From positions 1 to 64,000 of the forward strand of contig JACVCO010000019.1 of NCBI GenBank assembly GCA_016741995.1: a DNA stretch of 64,000 nt, in the 5' to 3' direction. The notes below the pieces were generated by a model. It had not been told where the DNA came from. It was given only the letters and a program-made list of their open reading frames with translations, and made no database searches. Every line of letters begins with the position of its first letter. Position 1 is the first letter of the stretch. This document shows, piece by piece, positions 8,203 to 16,335 of this stretch. Source of the stretch: Hydrogenophaga sp. Its GTDB lineage: Bacteria > Pseudomonadota > Gammaproteobacteria > Burkholderiales > Burkholderiaceae_C. Made by a program: the position numbers and the translations under genes.

Positions 8203-11163
8203 TCACGCCTTCTCGACGTTGCAGATCGTGGTCTTGGTTTCCTGCATCATCGTCACGATGTCGTAGCCGTAGGTCGTGGCCGTGTTGACAGCCTCGCCAC
8301 GCACCACCGGGAACGCACCGTCCGGGTAGTAGGGCTTCATGTCGGTGCCCTGCCAGTGGCCCGAGAAGTGGAACGGCAGCCACACGGTGTCGGGGCCCAC
8401 ACGCTCGGTCACCAGCGCCTGCACCTTGATGCGCGCACCGGTCGGCGAGCTCACCCAGACCTGCTCGCCCTGGCGGATGCCGCGCGCGGCGGCCGCGCTC
8501 GGGTGGATCTCCACGAACATGTTCTGCTGCAGTTCGGCCAGCCACGGGTTGGAGCGCGTTTCCTCGCCACCGCCCTCGTACTCGACCAGGCGGCCGGAGG
8601 TCATGATGAGCGGGAATTTCTCGTGCATCTTGTCCTCCACGTTCTTCGCCTGCAGCGACTTGTAGAGGATGGGCAGACGCCAGCGGTTCTTCTGGTCGTC
8701 GTGGCTCGGGTACTTGGCGATCAGGTCCGGGCGCGTGCCGTACACCGGCTCGCGGTGCTGCGGGATCGCGTCGGGGAAGTTCCACACCACGGCGCGCGCC
8801 TTGGCGTTGCCGAACGGGTGGCAGCCGTGCTTCATGAACACGCGGATCATCGAGCCCGTGGGGTCGGTCTTCCAGTTCTTGCCTTCGGCCTTGGCCTGTT
8901 CCTCGGCACTGAGTTCTTCCCACCAGCCCAGCTTCTTGAGCAGCACGTGGTCGAGCTCGGGGTAGCCGGTGGTGATCTCGGCACCCACCGAGTACGAACC
9001 GTCTTCGGCCAGCAGGCTCACGCCATCGCGCTCGACACCGAAGTTCGCGCGGAAGTTGCCGCCGCCGTCCATGACGTGCTTGGAGGTGTCGTACAGGTTG
9101 GGCGAGCCCGGGTGCTTGAGTTCGGGCGTGCCGTAGCAGGGCCAGGGCAGGCCGAAGTAGTCACCGCTGATGTCGTAGCCGGTTTCCTTGTCGATCACCT
9201 TGGCCTTGGCCTTGAGCGTCTTCACGTCGAAGGCACCCATGTGGCGCATGTGGGCCTTCAGGCGCTCGGGGCTCTGGCCGGTGTAGCCGATGGTCCAGAC
9301 CGAGCGGTTGATCTCTCGCAGGATGTCCTCGGGCACCGGCTCTTCGCGGCCCTTGATGGTCTGCATCTTGTAGTTCTTGCTGAGCTGTTCGGCAAAGCCC
9401 AGCTTCTGCGCCAGCTCATGCATGATCATGTGGTCGCTGCGGCTCTCCCACAGTGGGTCGATCACCTTCTCGCGCCACTGGATCGAGCGGTTCGACGCGG
9501 TGCACGAACCGCTGGTCTCGAACTGCGTGGCCGCGGGCAGCAGGTACACCTCGCGCTCGGGGTTGATCTTGTCGCTCGGCATGGCCGCCATCGACGCGGT
9601 GGCCGACGGGTACGGGTCGATCACCACCAGCAGGTCCAGCGCGTCCATGGCCTTCTTCATTTCCAGGCCGCGCGTTTGCGAGTTCGGTGCGTGGCCCCAG
9701 AAGAACATGCCGCGGATGTTCGAATCCTGGTCGATGAGCTCGTTCTTCTCGAGCACGCCGTCGATCCAGCGCGAGACGGTGATGCCGGATTTCTCCATCA
9801 TGCCCGGCGCGTACTGGGCCTTGATCCAGTCGTAGTCCACGCCCCAGACCGCCGCGAAGTGGCGCCACGAACCCGCGGCCACACCGTAATAGCCGGGCAG
9901 CGAATCGGGGTTGGGGCCCACGTCGGTGGCGCCCTGCACGTTGTCGTGACCACGGAAGATGTTGGTGCCACCACCGCTCTTGCCGACGTTGCCCAGCGCG
10001 AGCTGCAGGATGCACGAGGCACGCACCATGGCGTTGCCGATGGTGTGCTGCGTCTGGCCCATGCACCAGACGATGGTGGAGGGCTTGGCCTCGGCCATCA
10101 TCTTGGCCACCTTGAACATCTGCGCCTCGCCGACGCCGCAGGCCTCTTCCACCTTGTCCGGCGTCCACTTGGCCATCACGTCGGCCTTGACGGCCTCCAT
10201 GCCGAACACGCGGTCGTTGATGTACTGCTTGTCTTCCCAGCCGTTCTTGAAGATGTGATACAGCATCCCGAACAGGAAGGGGATGTCGCTGCCCGAGCGG
10301 ATGCGCACGTACTCGTCGGCCTTGGCCGCGGTGCGGGTGAAGCGCGGGTCGACCACGATCATCTTGCAGCCGTTCTCCTTGGCATGGAGCATGTGCAGCA
10401 GCGAAACCGGGTGCGCCTCGGCGGCGTTGGAGCCGATGTACAACGCGCACTTGCTGTTCTGCATGTCGTTGTACGAGTTGGTCATCGCACCGTAACCCCA
10501 GGTGTTGGCCACGCCGGCCACCGTGGTGGAGTGACAGATGCGGGCCTGGTGGTCGCAGTTGTTGGTGCCCCAGAAGCTCACGAACTTGCGCATCAGGTAC
10601 GCCTGTTCGTTGTTGTGCTTGGACGAACCCACGAAGTACACCGAATCGGGGCCGCTGGCCTCGCGCAGCGCCTTCATCTTCTTGACGATGCCGTCGTAGG
10701 CCTCGTCCCAGCTGATGCGCTGGTACTTGCCGTTGACGAGCTTCATCGGGTAGCGCAGGCGGTACTCGCCGTGGCCGTGCTCACGCAGCGCAGCGCCCTT
10801 GGCGCAGTGCGCGCCCAGGTTGATGGGCGAATCGAATACCGGCTCCTGGCGCACCCACACGCCGTTTTCGACGATCGCGTCGGACGCGCAACCCACCGAG
10901 CAGTGCGTGCACACGGTGCGGCGCACTTCGATCTTGCCGGTGCCGTCGATGGAGCCCCCTTGCGCGGCGCGGGCCTTCTTCACCAGCGTGAGCTGCGTGG
11001 CGGCCAGGCCGACACCCAGGCCCAGGCCCGAGCGGCGCAGAAAGGCGCGGCGGTCCATGGTGGGCAACGCGGCGGCCAGCCCGCGCTGCAGTTGATGCAC
11101 GAAAGTGCCGTGTGCGCGCGAGACGGCGCCACCGGCGTTGGGGGATTTCTTGGTCAGCAGCAT
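8203..11163 (-). CDS. fdhA: Formate dehydrogenase catalytic subunit alpha
   Basis: This enzyme oxidises formate to CO2 at a molybdenum or tungsten bis-MGD centre. The 986-residue product carries a twin-arginine signal (RRAFLRR at about 38-44), so the enzyme should face the periplasm. An N-terminal [4Fe-4S] site follows at Cys85, Cys88, Cys92 and Cys120. The active-site ligand is cysteine, Cys210 in HQARICHSTTVAG, not selenocysteine. The C-terminal cofactor-binding domain is complete. ATG 11163 is chosen because AGGAGA lies eight bases upstream; a start at 11190 lacks this. Expression is probably driven from the control region at 11495-11915. Confidence 0.96.
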   Translation of the reverse strand: MLLTKKSPNAGGAVSRAHGTFVHQLQRGLAAALPTMDRRAFLRRSGLGLGVGLAATQLTLVKKARAAQGGSIDGTGKIEVRRTVCTHCSVGCASDAIVENGVWVRQEPVFDSPINLGAHCAKGAALREHGHGEYRLRYPMKLVNGKYQRISWDEAYDGIVKKMKALREASGPDSVYFVGSSKHNNEQAYLMRKFVSFWGTNNCDHQARICHSTTVAGVANTWGYGAMTNSYNDMQNSKCALYIGSNAAEAHPVSLLHMLHAKENGCKMIVVDPRFTRTAAKADEYVRIRSGSDIPFLFGMLYHIFKNGWEDKQYINDRVFGMEAVKADVMAKWTPDKVEEACGVGEAQMFKVAKMMAEAKPSTIVWCMGQTQHTIGNAMVRASCILQLALGNVGKSGGGTNIFRGHDNVQGATDVGPNPDSLPGYYGVAAGSWRHFAAVWGVDYDWIKAQYAPGMMEKSGITVSRWIDGVLEKNELIDQDSNIRGMFFWGHAPNSQTRGLEMKKAMDALDLLVVIDPYPSATASMAAMPSDKINPEREVYLLPAATQFETSGSCTASNRSIQWREKVIDPLWESRSDHMIMHELAQKLGFAEQLSKNYKMQTIKGREEPVPEDILREINRSVWTIGYTGQSPERLKAHMRHMGAFDVKTLKAKAKVIDKETGYDISGDYFGLPWPCYGTPELKHPGSPNLYDTSKHVMDGGGNFRANFGVERDGVSLLAEDGSYSVGAEITTGYPELDHVLLKKLGWWEELSAEEQAKAEGKNWKTDPTGSMIRVFMKHGCHPFGNAKARAVVWNFPDAIPQHREPVYGTRPDLIAKYPSHDDQKNRWRLPILYKSLQAKNVEDKMHEKFPLIMTSGRLVEYEGGGEETRSNPWLAELQQNMFVEIHPSAAAARGIRQGEQVWVSSPTGARIKVQALVTERVGPDTVWLPFHFSGHWQGTDMKPYYPDGAFPVVRGEAVNTATTYGYDIVTMMQETKTTICNVEKA

Positions 11164-11269
11164 GGTGTGTCTCCTGGGCGGCTTCGGCACTGGCGGGTGG
11201 GCGAGCGCTGCGGGCCTGCGGGACGTTCGTGGGGTGCTTGGGAGAGACGGCGCGGAGAAGGCGGGGCCT

Positions 11270-11494
11270 TCAGATGCGCGTCGTCTGGTAGTAGTGCTTG
11301 ACGTGCTCGCTCAGCGCGTAGCCGCCACCGCGTTTGGGCGCCGCCTTGGGCTCGGCGGCCACGGCTTCGGGCGACTCGGCGCGCGGCAGCACGGCGGCCG
11401 CAGCGGCCAGCGCGCCCACCGTGGTGGCGCCGGCAAACACGGTGCGGCGACTCAGGCGCGTGGGTTTGTCGCCGTCGCGGGGGGCGTCTTTCAT
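11270..11494 (-). CDS. FDH-region TAT-target peptide (TIGR02811-like)
   Basis: A 74-residue protein with a twin-arginine motif (LSRRTVFAGA, about residues 15-24), an alanine-rich hydrophobic stretch and a short basic tail ending HYYQTTRI. Proteins of this size and layout lie next to formate dehydrogenase genes in many proteobacteria and were named for that context; their function is not established. The start at ATG 11494 has a good ribosome site (GGAGA) and is better than one at 11548. It is the first gene of the FDH operon, 106 bases before alpha. Confidence 0.82.
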   Translation of the reverse strand: MKDAPRDGDKPTRLSRRTVFAGATTVGALAAAAAVLPRAESPEAVAAEPKAAPKRGGGYALSEHVKHYYQTTRI

Positions 11495-11677
11495 GCGTGT
11501 CTCCAGGTTGTGCCAGGCCCGCACACACCACGTGTGGGCTCTTTGCATAACTGGAATCTACTGCGCGGCCCTGCACTGCGCAACCGTCTGTCACCGTCGT
11601 GCGCCTTCGTTGCACAGCAGCATGAACACGCTTGACAAGCCGGCTTGGCGCCCCACAACGTGTGCTCTGCTTTTCAT

Positions 11678-11693
11678 AGCCAGAAGCGTGCCA
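11678..11693 (-). promoter_or_regulatory. Sigma-54-like -24/-12 promoter facing the FDH operon
   Basis: Minus strand reads TGGCACG, CTTC, TGGCT. The -24 element matches the TGGCACG consensus fully, the four-base spacer is right, and the -12 element differs from TTGCW at one base while keeping the key GC. The expected start site is near 11667, about 170 bases before the first gene at 11494. Found by eye; not tested for chance occurrence. Confidence 0.6.
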
Positions 11694-11795
11694 ATGATGC
11701 GTTGAGAACGACTCGCAACCAGCACGCCATGCGACGCGGGATCGCGGGCTAACCCGCAGAACTTTGGTGTACGCAAGGGCCGCAGGTGGCCAGTC

Positions 11796-11815
11796 TGTCG
11801 CGTCGGCGCGCGACA
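11796..11815. promoter_or_regulatory. Palindrome TGTCGCG-N6-CGCGACA, candidate activator site
   Basis: Perfect seven-base arms flank TCGGCG. A further half-site TGTCGC follows at 11819-11824. The centre is about 138 bases upstream of the predicted sigma-54 start site, the usual range for enhancer sites of NtrC-family activators. The neighbouring response regulator is the natural candidate ligand. Confidence 0.5.
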
Positions 11816-11915
11816 ACTTGTCGCACGCAGCGGGCGCGGGTGGCGGCGGGTGCACCCCGCACCGCCGTCGGGATTGCGCCAATGTCCGAGTGAATCGGTC
11901 GGCCTCGTTTCTAGA

Positions 11916-13304
11916 ATGCCGCCGGTGGAGACCCTTGCAACAACCCCTTCAAGCCCCGAACGACAACTCGAGGGCTGGCCCGACTGGTCCATCCTCGTGG
12001 TGGACGACGAACAGGGCATGCTCAATTTCCTGGTGAAGACGCTGGCGCCGCGCTGCCACTTCGTGATGAGCGCGACCAGCGCCGAGGAGGGCGCCGAATG
12101 GCTGCGCGGTCACCGCGTGGACCTCGTCGTGCTGGACATCTCGCTGCCCGGCAAGAGCGGCGTGGAATGGCTCAAGGAACTGCGCGAGCAGGGCTACACC
12201 GGCGAGGTGATCCTGATCACCGCCTTTGCCGACCTGGACACCGCGATCGAGGCGCTGCGCGCCGGCGCGTCCGACTTCATCCTCAAGCCCTTTCGCGTGC
12301 CGCAGATCCTCAACGCGATCAAGCAGTGCTACGAGCGCGCGCGGCTGCGGCGCGAGAACTTCGTGCTGCGCCGCGCGGTGGCCGGTGCGCCCATCCACCG
12401 CGCCGCGCTGGTGGGCGAATCGCCCGCGATCCGCGCGCTGCGCGCCTCGCTGGAGCGCGTGGCCGCGGTGGACAGCACGGTGCTCCTGCAAGGCGAGTCG
12501 GGCACCGGCAAGGAGCTGGTGGCGCGCGAACTGCACGCGCGCAGCGCCCGCGCCAGCGGGCCCTTCGTGCCGGTGAACTGCGCGGCCGTGTCGCCCGAGT
12601 TCATCGAAAGCGAACTGTTCGGCCACGCCAAGGGCGCGTTCGCCGGTGCCACGCGCGCGCGCGACGGCCTGTTCCACTACGCGCAGGGCGGCACGCTGTT
12701 CCTCGACGAGATCGCCGAGCTGCCACTCCCCATCCAGGCCACGCTGCTGCGCGCGATCGAGGACCTGAAGATCCGCCCGGTGGGCAGCGAGCAACTGGTG
12801 CCGGTGAACCTGCGCATCGTGGCCGCCACCAACCGCGAGCTCAGCGCCGAGGTGGCCGCCGGCCGCTTCCGCAAGGACCTGTACTTCCGCCTGCAGGTGG
12901 TCGAGCTCACGCTGCCGCCACTGCGCGACCACAAGGACGACATCCCCGCGCTGGTGGCGCACTTCATGGCGCAGCTGGCACCCGCGCTCGGCGCCGAGCC
13001 GCTGCGCATCGGCGAGCAGGAGATGGATTTCCTGCGCCAGTACGAGTGGCCGGGCAACGTGCGTGAACTGCGCAACCTCATCGAGCGCTCGCTCATCCTG
13101 GGCAGCCTCAATGTGTCGGCCCTGTACCCCGGCACGCCGCGCGCCCTGCCCGACGACCGCCCGATCGACCTGCATTCACTGGAGAAGATGCACATCCTCT
13201 CGGTGCTGGATTCGGTGCACGGCGACAAGACGCGCGCGGCGCAATTGCTGGGTGTGTCGCGCCGCACGCTGGAGCGGCGCGTGGCGGAGTGGGGCCAGGC
13301 TTGA
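11916..13304 (+). CDS. NtrC-family response regulator with GAFAGA in place of GAFTGA
   Basis: A 462-residue regulator. The receiver domain (about 25-145) has a phospho-acceptor Asp74 in VVLDISLPG and conserved Lys in FILKPF. The AAA+ domain (about 165-390) has Walker A GESGTGKE near 193, Walker B GGTLFLDEI, and the arginine segment FRKDLYFRL. The sigma-54 contact loop reads GAFAGA at 240-245, with Ala for the normally invariant Thr. The C-terminus is a Fis-type helix-turn-helix (DKTRAAQLLGVSRRTLERRV). It overlaps the kinase gene and diverges from the FDH operon, so it probably controls FDH. Start is ATG 11916, or GTG 11925 if transcripts begin at the TAGAAT box. Confidence 0.9.
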   Translation: MPPVETLATTPSSPERQLEGWPDWSILVVDDEQGMLNFLVKTLAPRCHFVMSATSAEEGAEWLRGHRVDLVVLDISLPGKSGVEWLKELREQGYTGEVILITAFADLDTAIEALRAGASDFILKPFRVPQILNAIKQCYERARLRRENFVLRRAVAGAPIHRAALVGESPAIRALRASLERVAAVDSTVLLQGESGTGKELVARELHARSARASGPFVPVNCAAVSPEFIESELFGHAKGAFAGATRARDGLFHYAQGGTLFLDEIAELPLPIQATLLRAIEDLKIRPVGSEQLVPVNLRIVAATNRELSAEVAAGRFRKDLYFRLQVVELTLPPLRDHKDDIPALVAHFMAQLAPALGAEPLRIGEQEMDFLRQYEWPGNVRELRNLIERSLILGSLNVSALYPGTPRALPDDRPIDLHSLEKMHILSVLDSVHGDKTRAAQLLGVSRRTLERRVAEWGQA

Positions 13305-15388
13305 AACCCTGGCGCACGCCCCGCTGGCTCGCCACCTCGGTGCGCAACAAGCTGCTGGCGATGGCGCTGCTGCCGTTGCTGGTGGCGTTCCCGCTGCTGG
13401 TGCTGGCGCTGGCGATCTGGAGCAACCAGGCCTACGACCGGCTGCTGATCACCAAGGTGCGCAGCGACCTCGCGGTGGCGCAGGGCTACTTCGATCAGGT
13501 GCTGATCGAGGTCGGCTCGGGCACGCTGGGCGTGGCCGATTCGCGCGCCCTGGCCGATGCGCTGCGCGGCCAGGGTGAGGGCGCGGCGAGCACGCTGGGC
13601 GAACACCTCAAGGCCGAACGCGAACGGCTCAACCTGGATTTCCTGCTGCTGTACGACGCGCAGGGCCGTGTGATCGCGCGCGGCGTGCAGGGGGCGGCGG
13701 TGGACGACGGGGCGCCGCTGGACACCCTCACCGGCCGCCTGGCCCGCGAGCAGCCGGCGCCACGCGACCGCGCCAAGGCCGGCCTGCACATCCTGCCGGG
13801 CCCGGCGCTGCGCAGCCTGGCGCCGCACCTGGCCGACCGGCTCGAGATCCCGCTGGTGGCCACGCGCAACGCCGCGCCCAGCGACCGCCGCACCGAGGAC
13901 CGCGCGATGGTGGCGCTGGCCACGCAACCGGTGCTCGACGGCCAGGGCCGCACGCTGGCCTGGCTCAGCGGCGGCCTGCTGCTCAACCAGAACCTGGATT
14001 TCATCGACCACATCAACCGCATCGTCTACCCGCCCGGCGCCCTGCCCTTCGACAGCCAGGGCACGGCCACGCTGTTCCTGGAAGACGTGCGCATCACCAC
14101 CAACGTGCGCCTGTTCCAGGACCGCCGCGCCATCGGCACGCGCGTGTCGAAGGCGGTGCGCGACACGGTGCTCGGCGAAGGCCGCACCTGGCTCGACCTG
14201 GCCTTCGTCGTCAACGACTGGTACGTCTCGGCCTACGAGCCGCTGAGCGACGCGCAAGGCCGGCGCATCGGCATGCTCTACGTGGGCTTCACCGAGGCGC
14301 CGTTCCGCCTCATGCGCTACGCCATGCTCGCGCTCATCGGGCTGATCTTCGGCGGCGTGATGGCGGCCTCGGCCTGGTTCTCGCTGCGCTGGGCGCGCAG
14401 CATCTTCGAGCCGGTGCAGCAGATGAACCTGACCATGCAGCGCGTGGAACAGGGCGACAGCGACGCGCGCGTGGGCACACTGCGGGCGCGCGACGAACTC
14501 GGCGCCCTCGCGGGCCACCTCGACGAACTGCTCGACGTGATCGACGACAAGACCGCGGCGCTGCAGCGCTGGGCCGACGAGCTGGACCGCAAGGTGGCCG
14601 AGCGCACGCAGGAACTGCAGACCAGCAACGCCTCGCTGCAGCTGGCGCAGGAGCAGCTTGTCAAGAGCGAGAAGCTGGCCGCCATCGGCCAGCTCACGGC
14701 CAGCATCGCGCACGAAATCAACAACCCCATCGCGGTGATGCAGGGCAACCTCGACCTGATGCGCGACACGCTCGGCCCGCGGGCCGACGGCGTGCGCGGT
14801 GAACTCGCGCTGCTGGACCAGCAGATCGAGCGCATGCGCATCATCGTGACGCAACTGCTGCAATACGCGCGCCCCACCGAGTACGCGGGCTATGTGGACG
14901 CGCTGGACCTGAACCGCACGGTGGACGACTGCCTGGTGCTGGTGGGCCACCTGCTGGCCCGCACGGGCATCGCGATCCAGCGCGAATCGCGCGCCACGCA
15001 GCGCGTGGGGGTCAACCGGCAGGAACTGCAGCAGGTCATCATCAACCTGCTGATCAACGCCATCCAGGCCATGCCCGACGGCGGCGTGCTGCGCCTGCAG
15101 ACGCGCGACACCGACGGCGGCGCCGAGCTGCAGGTGATCGACAGCGGCAGCGGGCTCTCGGCGGCCACGCAGGACCGCCTGTTCCGCCCCTTCTTCACCA
15201 CCAAGAACGACGGCAATGGCCTGGGCCTGTGGATCAGCCAGGGCCTGGTGGAACGTTATGGCGGGCAGATCGCGGCCGCCAACCGCAGCGACGGCACGAC
15301 CGGCGCTGTGTTCACGGTGCGTCTGTTCACCGAGCCGCAAGCGCCGCAGGCGGGATCGACCAACGACGGCCGCCCCGGCGCGCAGTAG
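13301..15388 (+). CDS. Membrane sensor histidine kinase with periplasmic cache domain
   Basis: This is the partner of the regulator just upstream. A product of about 695 residues has transmembrane helix 1 (about 18-40), a cache-like sensor domain of about 270 residues, helix 2 (about 330-350), a HAMP segment, a coiled coil, then HisKA with phospho-accepting His471 (SIAHEINNP). The ATPase domain has N box NLLINAIQAM, G1 DSGSGL and G2 GNGLGL. Start is TTG 13301, overlapping the regulator stop as TTGA, or GTG 13289. The ligand is unknown; cache domains of this kind often bind small carboxylates, so formate is a possible signal (inference). Confidence 0.9.
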   Translation: MKPWRTPRWLATSVRNKLLAMALLPLLVAFPLLVLALAIWSNQAYDRLLITKVRSDLAVAQGYFDQVLIEVGSGTLGVADSRALADALRGQGEGAASTLGEHLKAERERLNLDFLLLYDAQGRVIARGVQGAAVDDGAPLDTLTGRLAREQPAPRDRAKAGLHILPGPALRSLAPHLADRLEIPLVATRNAAPSDRRTEDRAMVALATQPVLDGQGRTLAWLSGGLLLNQNLDFIDHINRIVYPPGALPFDSQGTATLFLEDVRITTNVRLFQDRRAIGTRVSKAVRDTVLGEGRTWLDLAFVVNDWYVSAYEPLSDAQGRRIGMLYVGFTEAPFRLMRYAMLALIGLIFGGVMAASAWFSLRWARSIFEPVQQMNLTMQRVEQGDSDARVGTLRARDELGALAGHLDELLDVIDDKTAALQRWADELDRKVAERTQELQTSNASLQLAQEQLVKSEKLAAIGQLTASIAHEINNPIAVMQGNLDLMRDTLGPRADGVRGELALLDQQIERMRIIVTQLLQYARPTEYAGYVDALDLNRTVDDCLVLVGHLLARTGIAIQRESRATQRVGVNRQELQQVIINLLINAIQAMPDGGVLRLQTRDTDGGAELQVIDSGSGLSAATQDRLFRPFFTTKNDGNGLGLWISQGLVERYGGQIAAANRSDGTTGAVFTVRLFTEPQAPQAGSTNDGRPGAQ

Positions 15389-15389
15389 C

Positions 15390-15692
15390 TCAGGGCTGCG
15401 GCCCGTCGTAGCCTTCGATGACCACGATGTCGGCCACCGACACCGGCGCGCGCAGCGCCACCGCGGCCTGGTAGCCCGGCGAGTGGTAGCAGGCCAGGGC
15501 CTGCTCGTACGAGGGGAACTCGATCACCACGTGGCGGGTGCGGCTGCTGCCCTCCACGCAGGTGAAGCGCCCGCCGCGCACCACGAACTTCGCGCCGTGC
15601 GCGCGAAACGGCTCCGCGTTGGCGGCGATGTAGGCCTTGTAGCCCTCGAGGTCGTCCACGTCGACGTGGGCGACCCAATATCCTTTGGCCAT
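15390..15692 (-). CDS. DUF1330 family protein
   Basis: A 100-residue soluble protein with a dimeric alpha+beta-barrel (ferredoxin-like) pattern: KGYWVAHVDVDD at the start, then VVRGGRFTCVEG and HVVIEFPSYEQALACYHSPGYQ. DUF1330 proteins have no settled function. It is the last gene of the FDH accessory operon, 14 bases after the chaperone gene, and it converges with the kinase with one base between stops. The link with FDH is by position only. Confidence 0.88.
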   Translation of the reverse strand: MAKGYWVAHVDVDDLEGYKAYIAANAEPFRAHGAKFVVRGGRFTCVEGSSRTRHVVIEFPSYEQALACYHSPGYQAAVALRAPVSVADIVVIEGYDGPQP

Positions 15693-15706
15693 GGGGGTTC
15701 CCGGGT

Positions 15707-16324
15707 TCACACCAGCATGTCGAAGCCCTGCGCTTCGACGCCGATGAACGCGTTGGTGAAGCCCGCGAGCGCGGCATAGAAGCGCGCCTTGGGATGGGCC
15801 GCCAGCGTATCGCACAACTGCGGCACCCAGGGTTGCACGTGGGCGGTGAAGAAGTCGCGCTGGCGCGTGAGGTTGGCGATGGCCACGTCGTCGCCGGCGA
15901 TCAGGTAGCGCATCACCTCGCACACGTAGGCCACGTGGTCTTCGGTTTCCGACATGGCGTTGTCGCGCGCCAGGCCGAGTTCGGCGAGGTCGCTGCGCAG
16001 TTGCGCCAGGGGCTTCTCGTTGAGGAAGCCGCTGAGGTAGTGCGAACCGAAGAGCATCACCTCGGGCTTGCCGACGCCGCCGAAGAGGTCGTCGTACTCC
16101 TCGGCGATCTGCGCGTCGCCCAGTTCGCGCGCCGCGGCGATCACGTTGCGCCAGGATTCTTCGAGGAAGGCGCCGGCCGCGGGCGCTTCGGTCACGGCCA
16201 CGCGCAACTGGGACAGGAGCTCCGGTGCCGGCGGCGCGTAGTACAGCGCCGCGAGCAGGCCATAGACCTCGGCGCGCGCAGTTTCTTCGTCCAGCGTGGA
16301 GGAGACGGGGATGCGTTCCATCAT
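15707..16324 (-). CDS. TorD/DmsD-family redox enzyme maturation chaperone
   Basis: A 205-residue all-helical protein of the TorD family, cytosolic chaperones that bind TAT signal peptides or apo forms of molybdoenzymes before export. Family features are EEYDDLFGG with GSHYLSGFLNEKPL, DHVAYVCEVMRYL, and the C-terminal FTAHVQPWVPQLCDTL with ARFYAALAGFTNAFI. In this context it probably serves the FDH alpha subunit. It follows the poly-ferredoxin gene by 11 bases. ATG 16324 is followed at once by a second ATG, either of which could be used. Confidence 0.9.
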   Translation of the reverse strand: MMERIPVSSTLDEETARAEVYGLLAALYYAPPAPELLSQLRVAVTEAPAAGAFLEESWRNVIAAARELGDAQIAEEYDDLFGGVGKPEVMLFGSHYLSGFLNEKPLAQLRSDLAELGLARDNAMSETEDHVAYVCEVMRYLIAGDDVAIANLTRQRDFFTAHVQPWVPQLCDTLAAHPKARFYAALAGFTNAFIGVEAQGFDMLV

Positions 16325-16335
16325 GGCGTCGGCCT

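Larger units (their letters stand above)
11495..11915. promoter_or_regulatory. Divergent control region between FDH operon and its two-component system
   Basis: This 421-base gap has no gene. It holds a sigma-54-like promoter facing the FDH operon (11678-11693), a 7-bp-arm palindrome (11796-11815) with one extra half-site (11819-11824), and a small hairpin GCGGG-CTAA-CCCGC around 11747-11760. Facing the regulator there is TAGAAT at 11912-11917, a typical sigma-70 -10 sequence that overlaps the ATG at 11916. If that -10 is used, the regulator mRNA would be almost leaderless and start at GTG 11925. Confidence 0.6.

Noticed and set aside
7600..11301. A 1233-codon open frame on the plus strand opposite the FDH genes
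   Set aside because: It is the antisense of FDH beta and alpha, which have clear motifs. High GC lowers stop codons on the opposite strand, and its translation is rich in His, Ala, Val and Arg with no domain.
11502..11517. A second sigma-54 candidate, TGGCAC near the TAT-peptide gene
   Set aside because: The -12 GC is missing at the right spacing and the site overlaps the ribosome-binding region; the site at 11678-11693 is much better.
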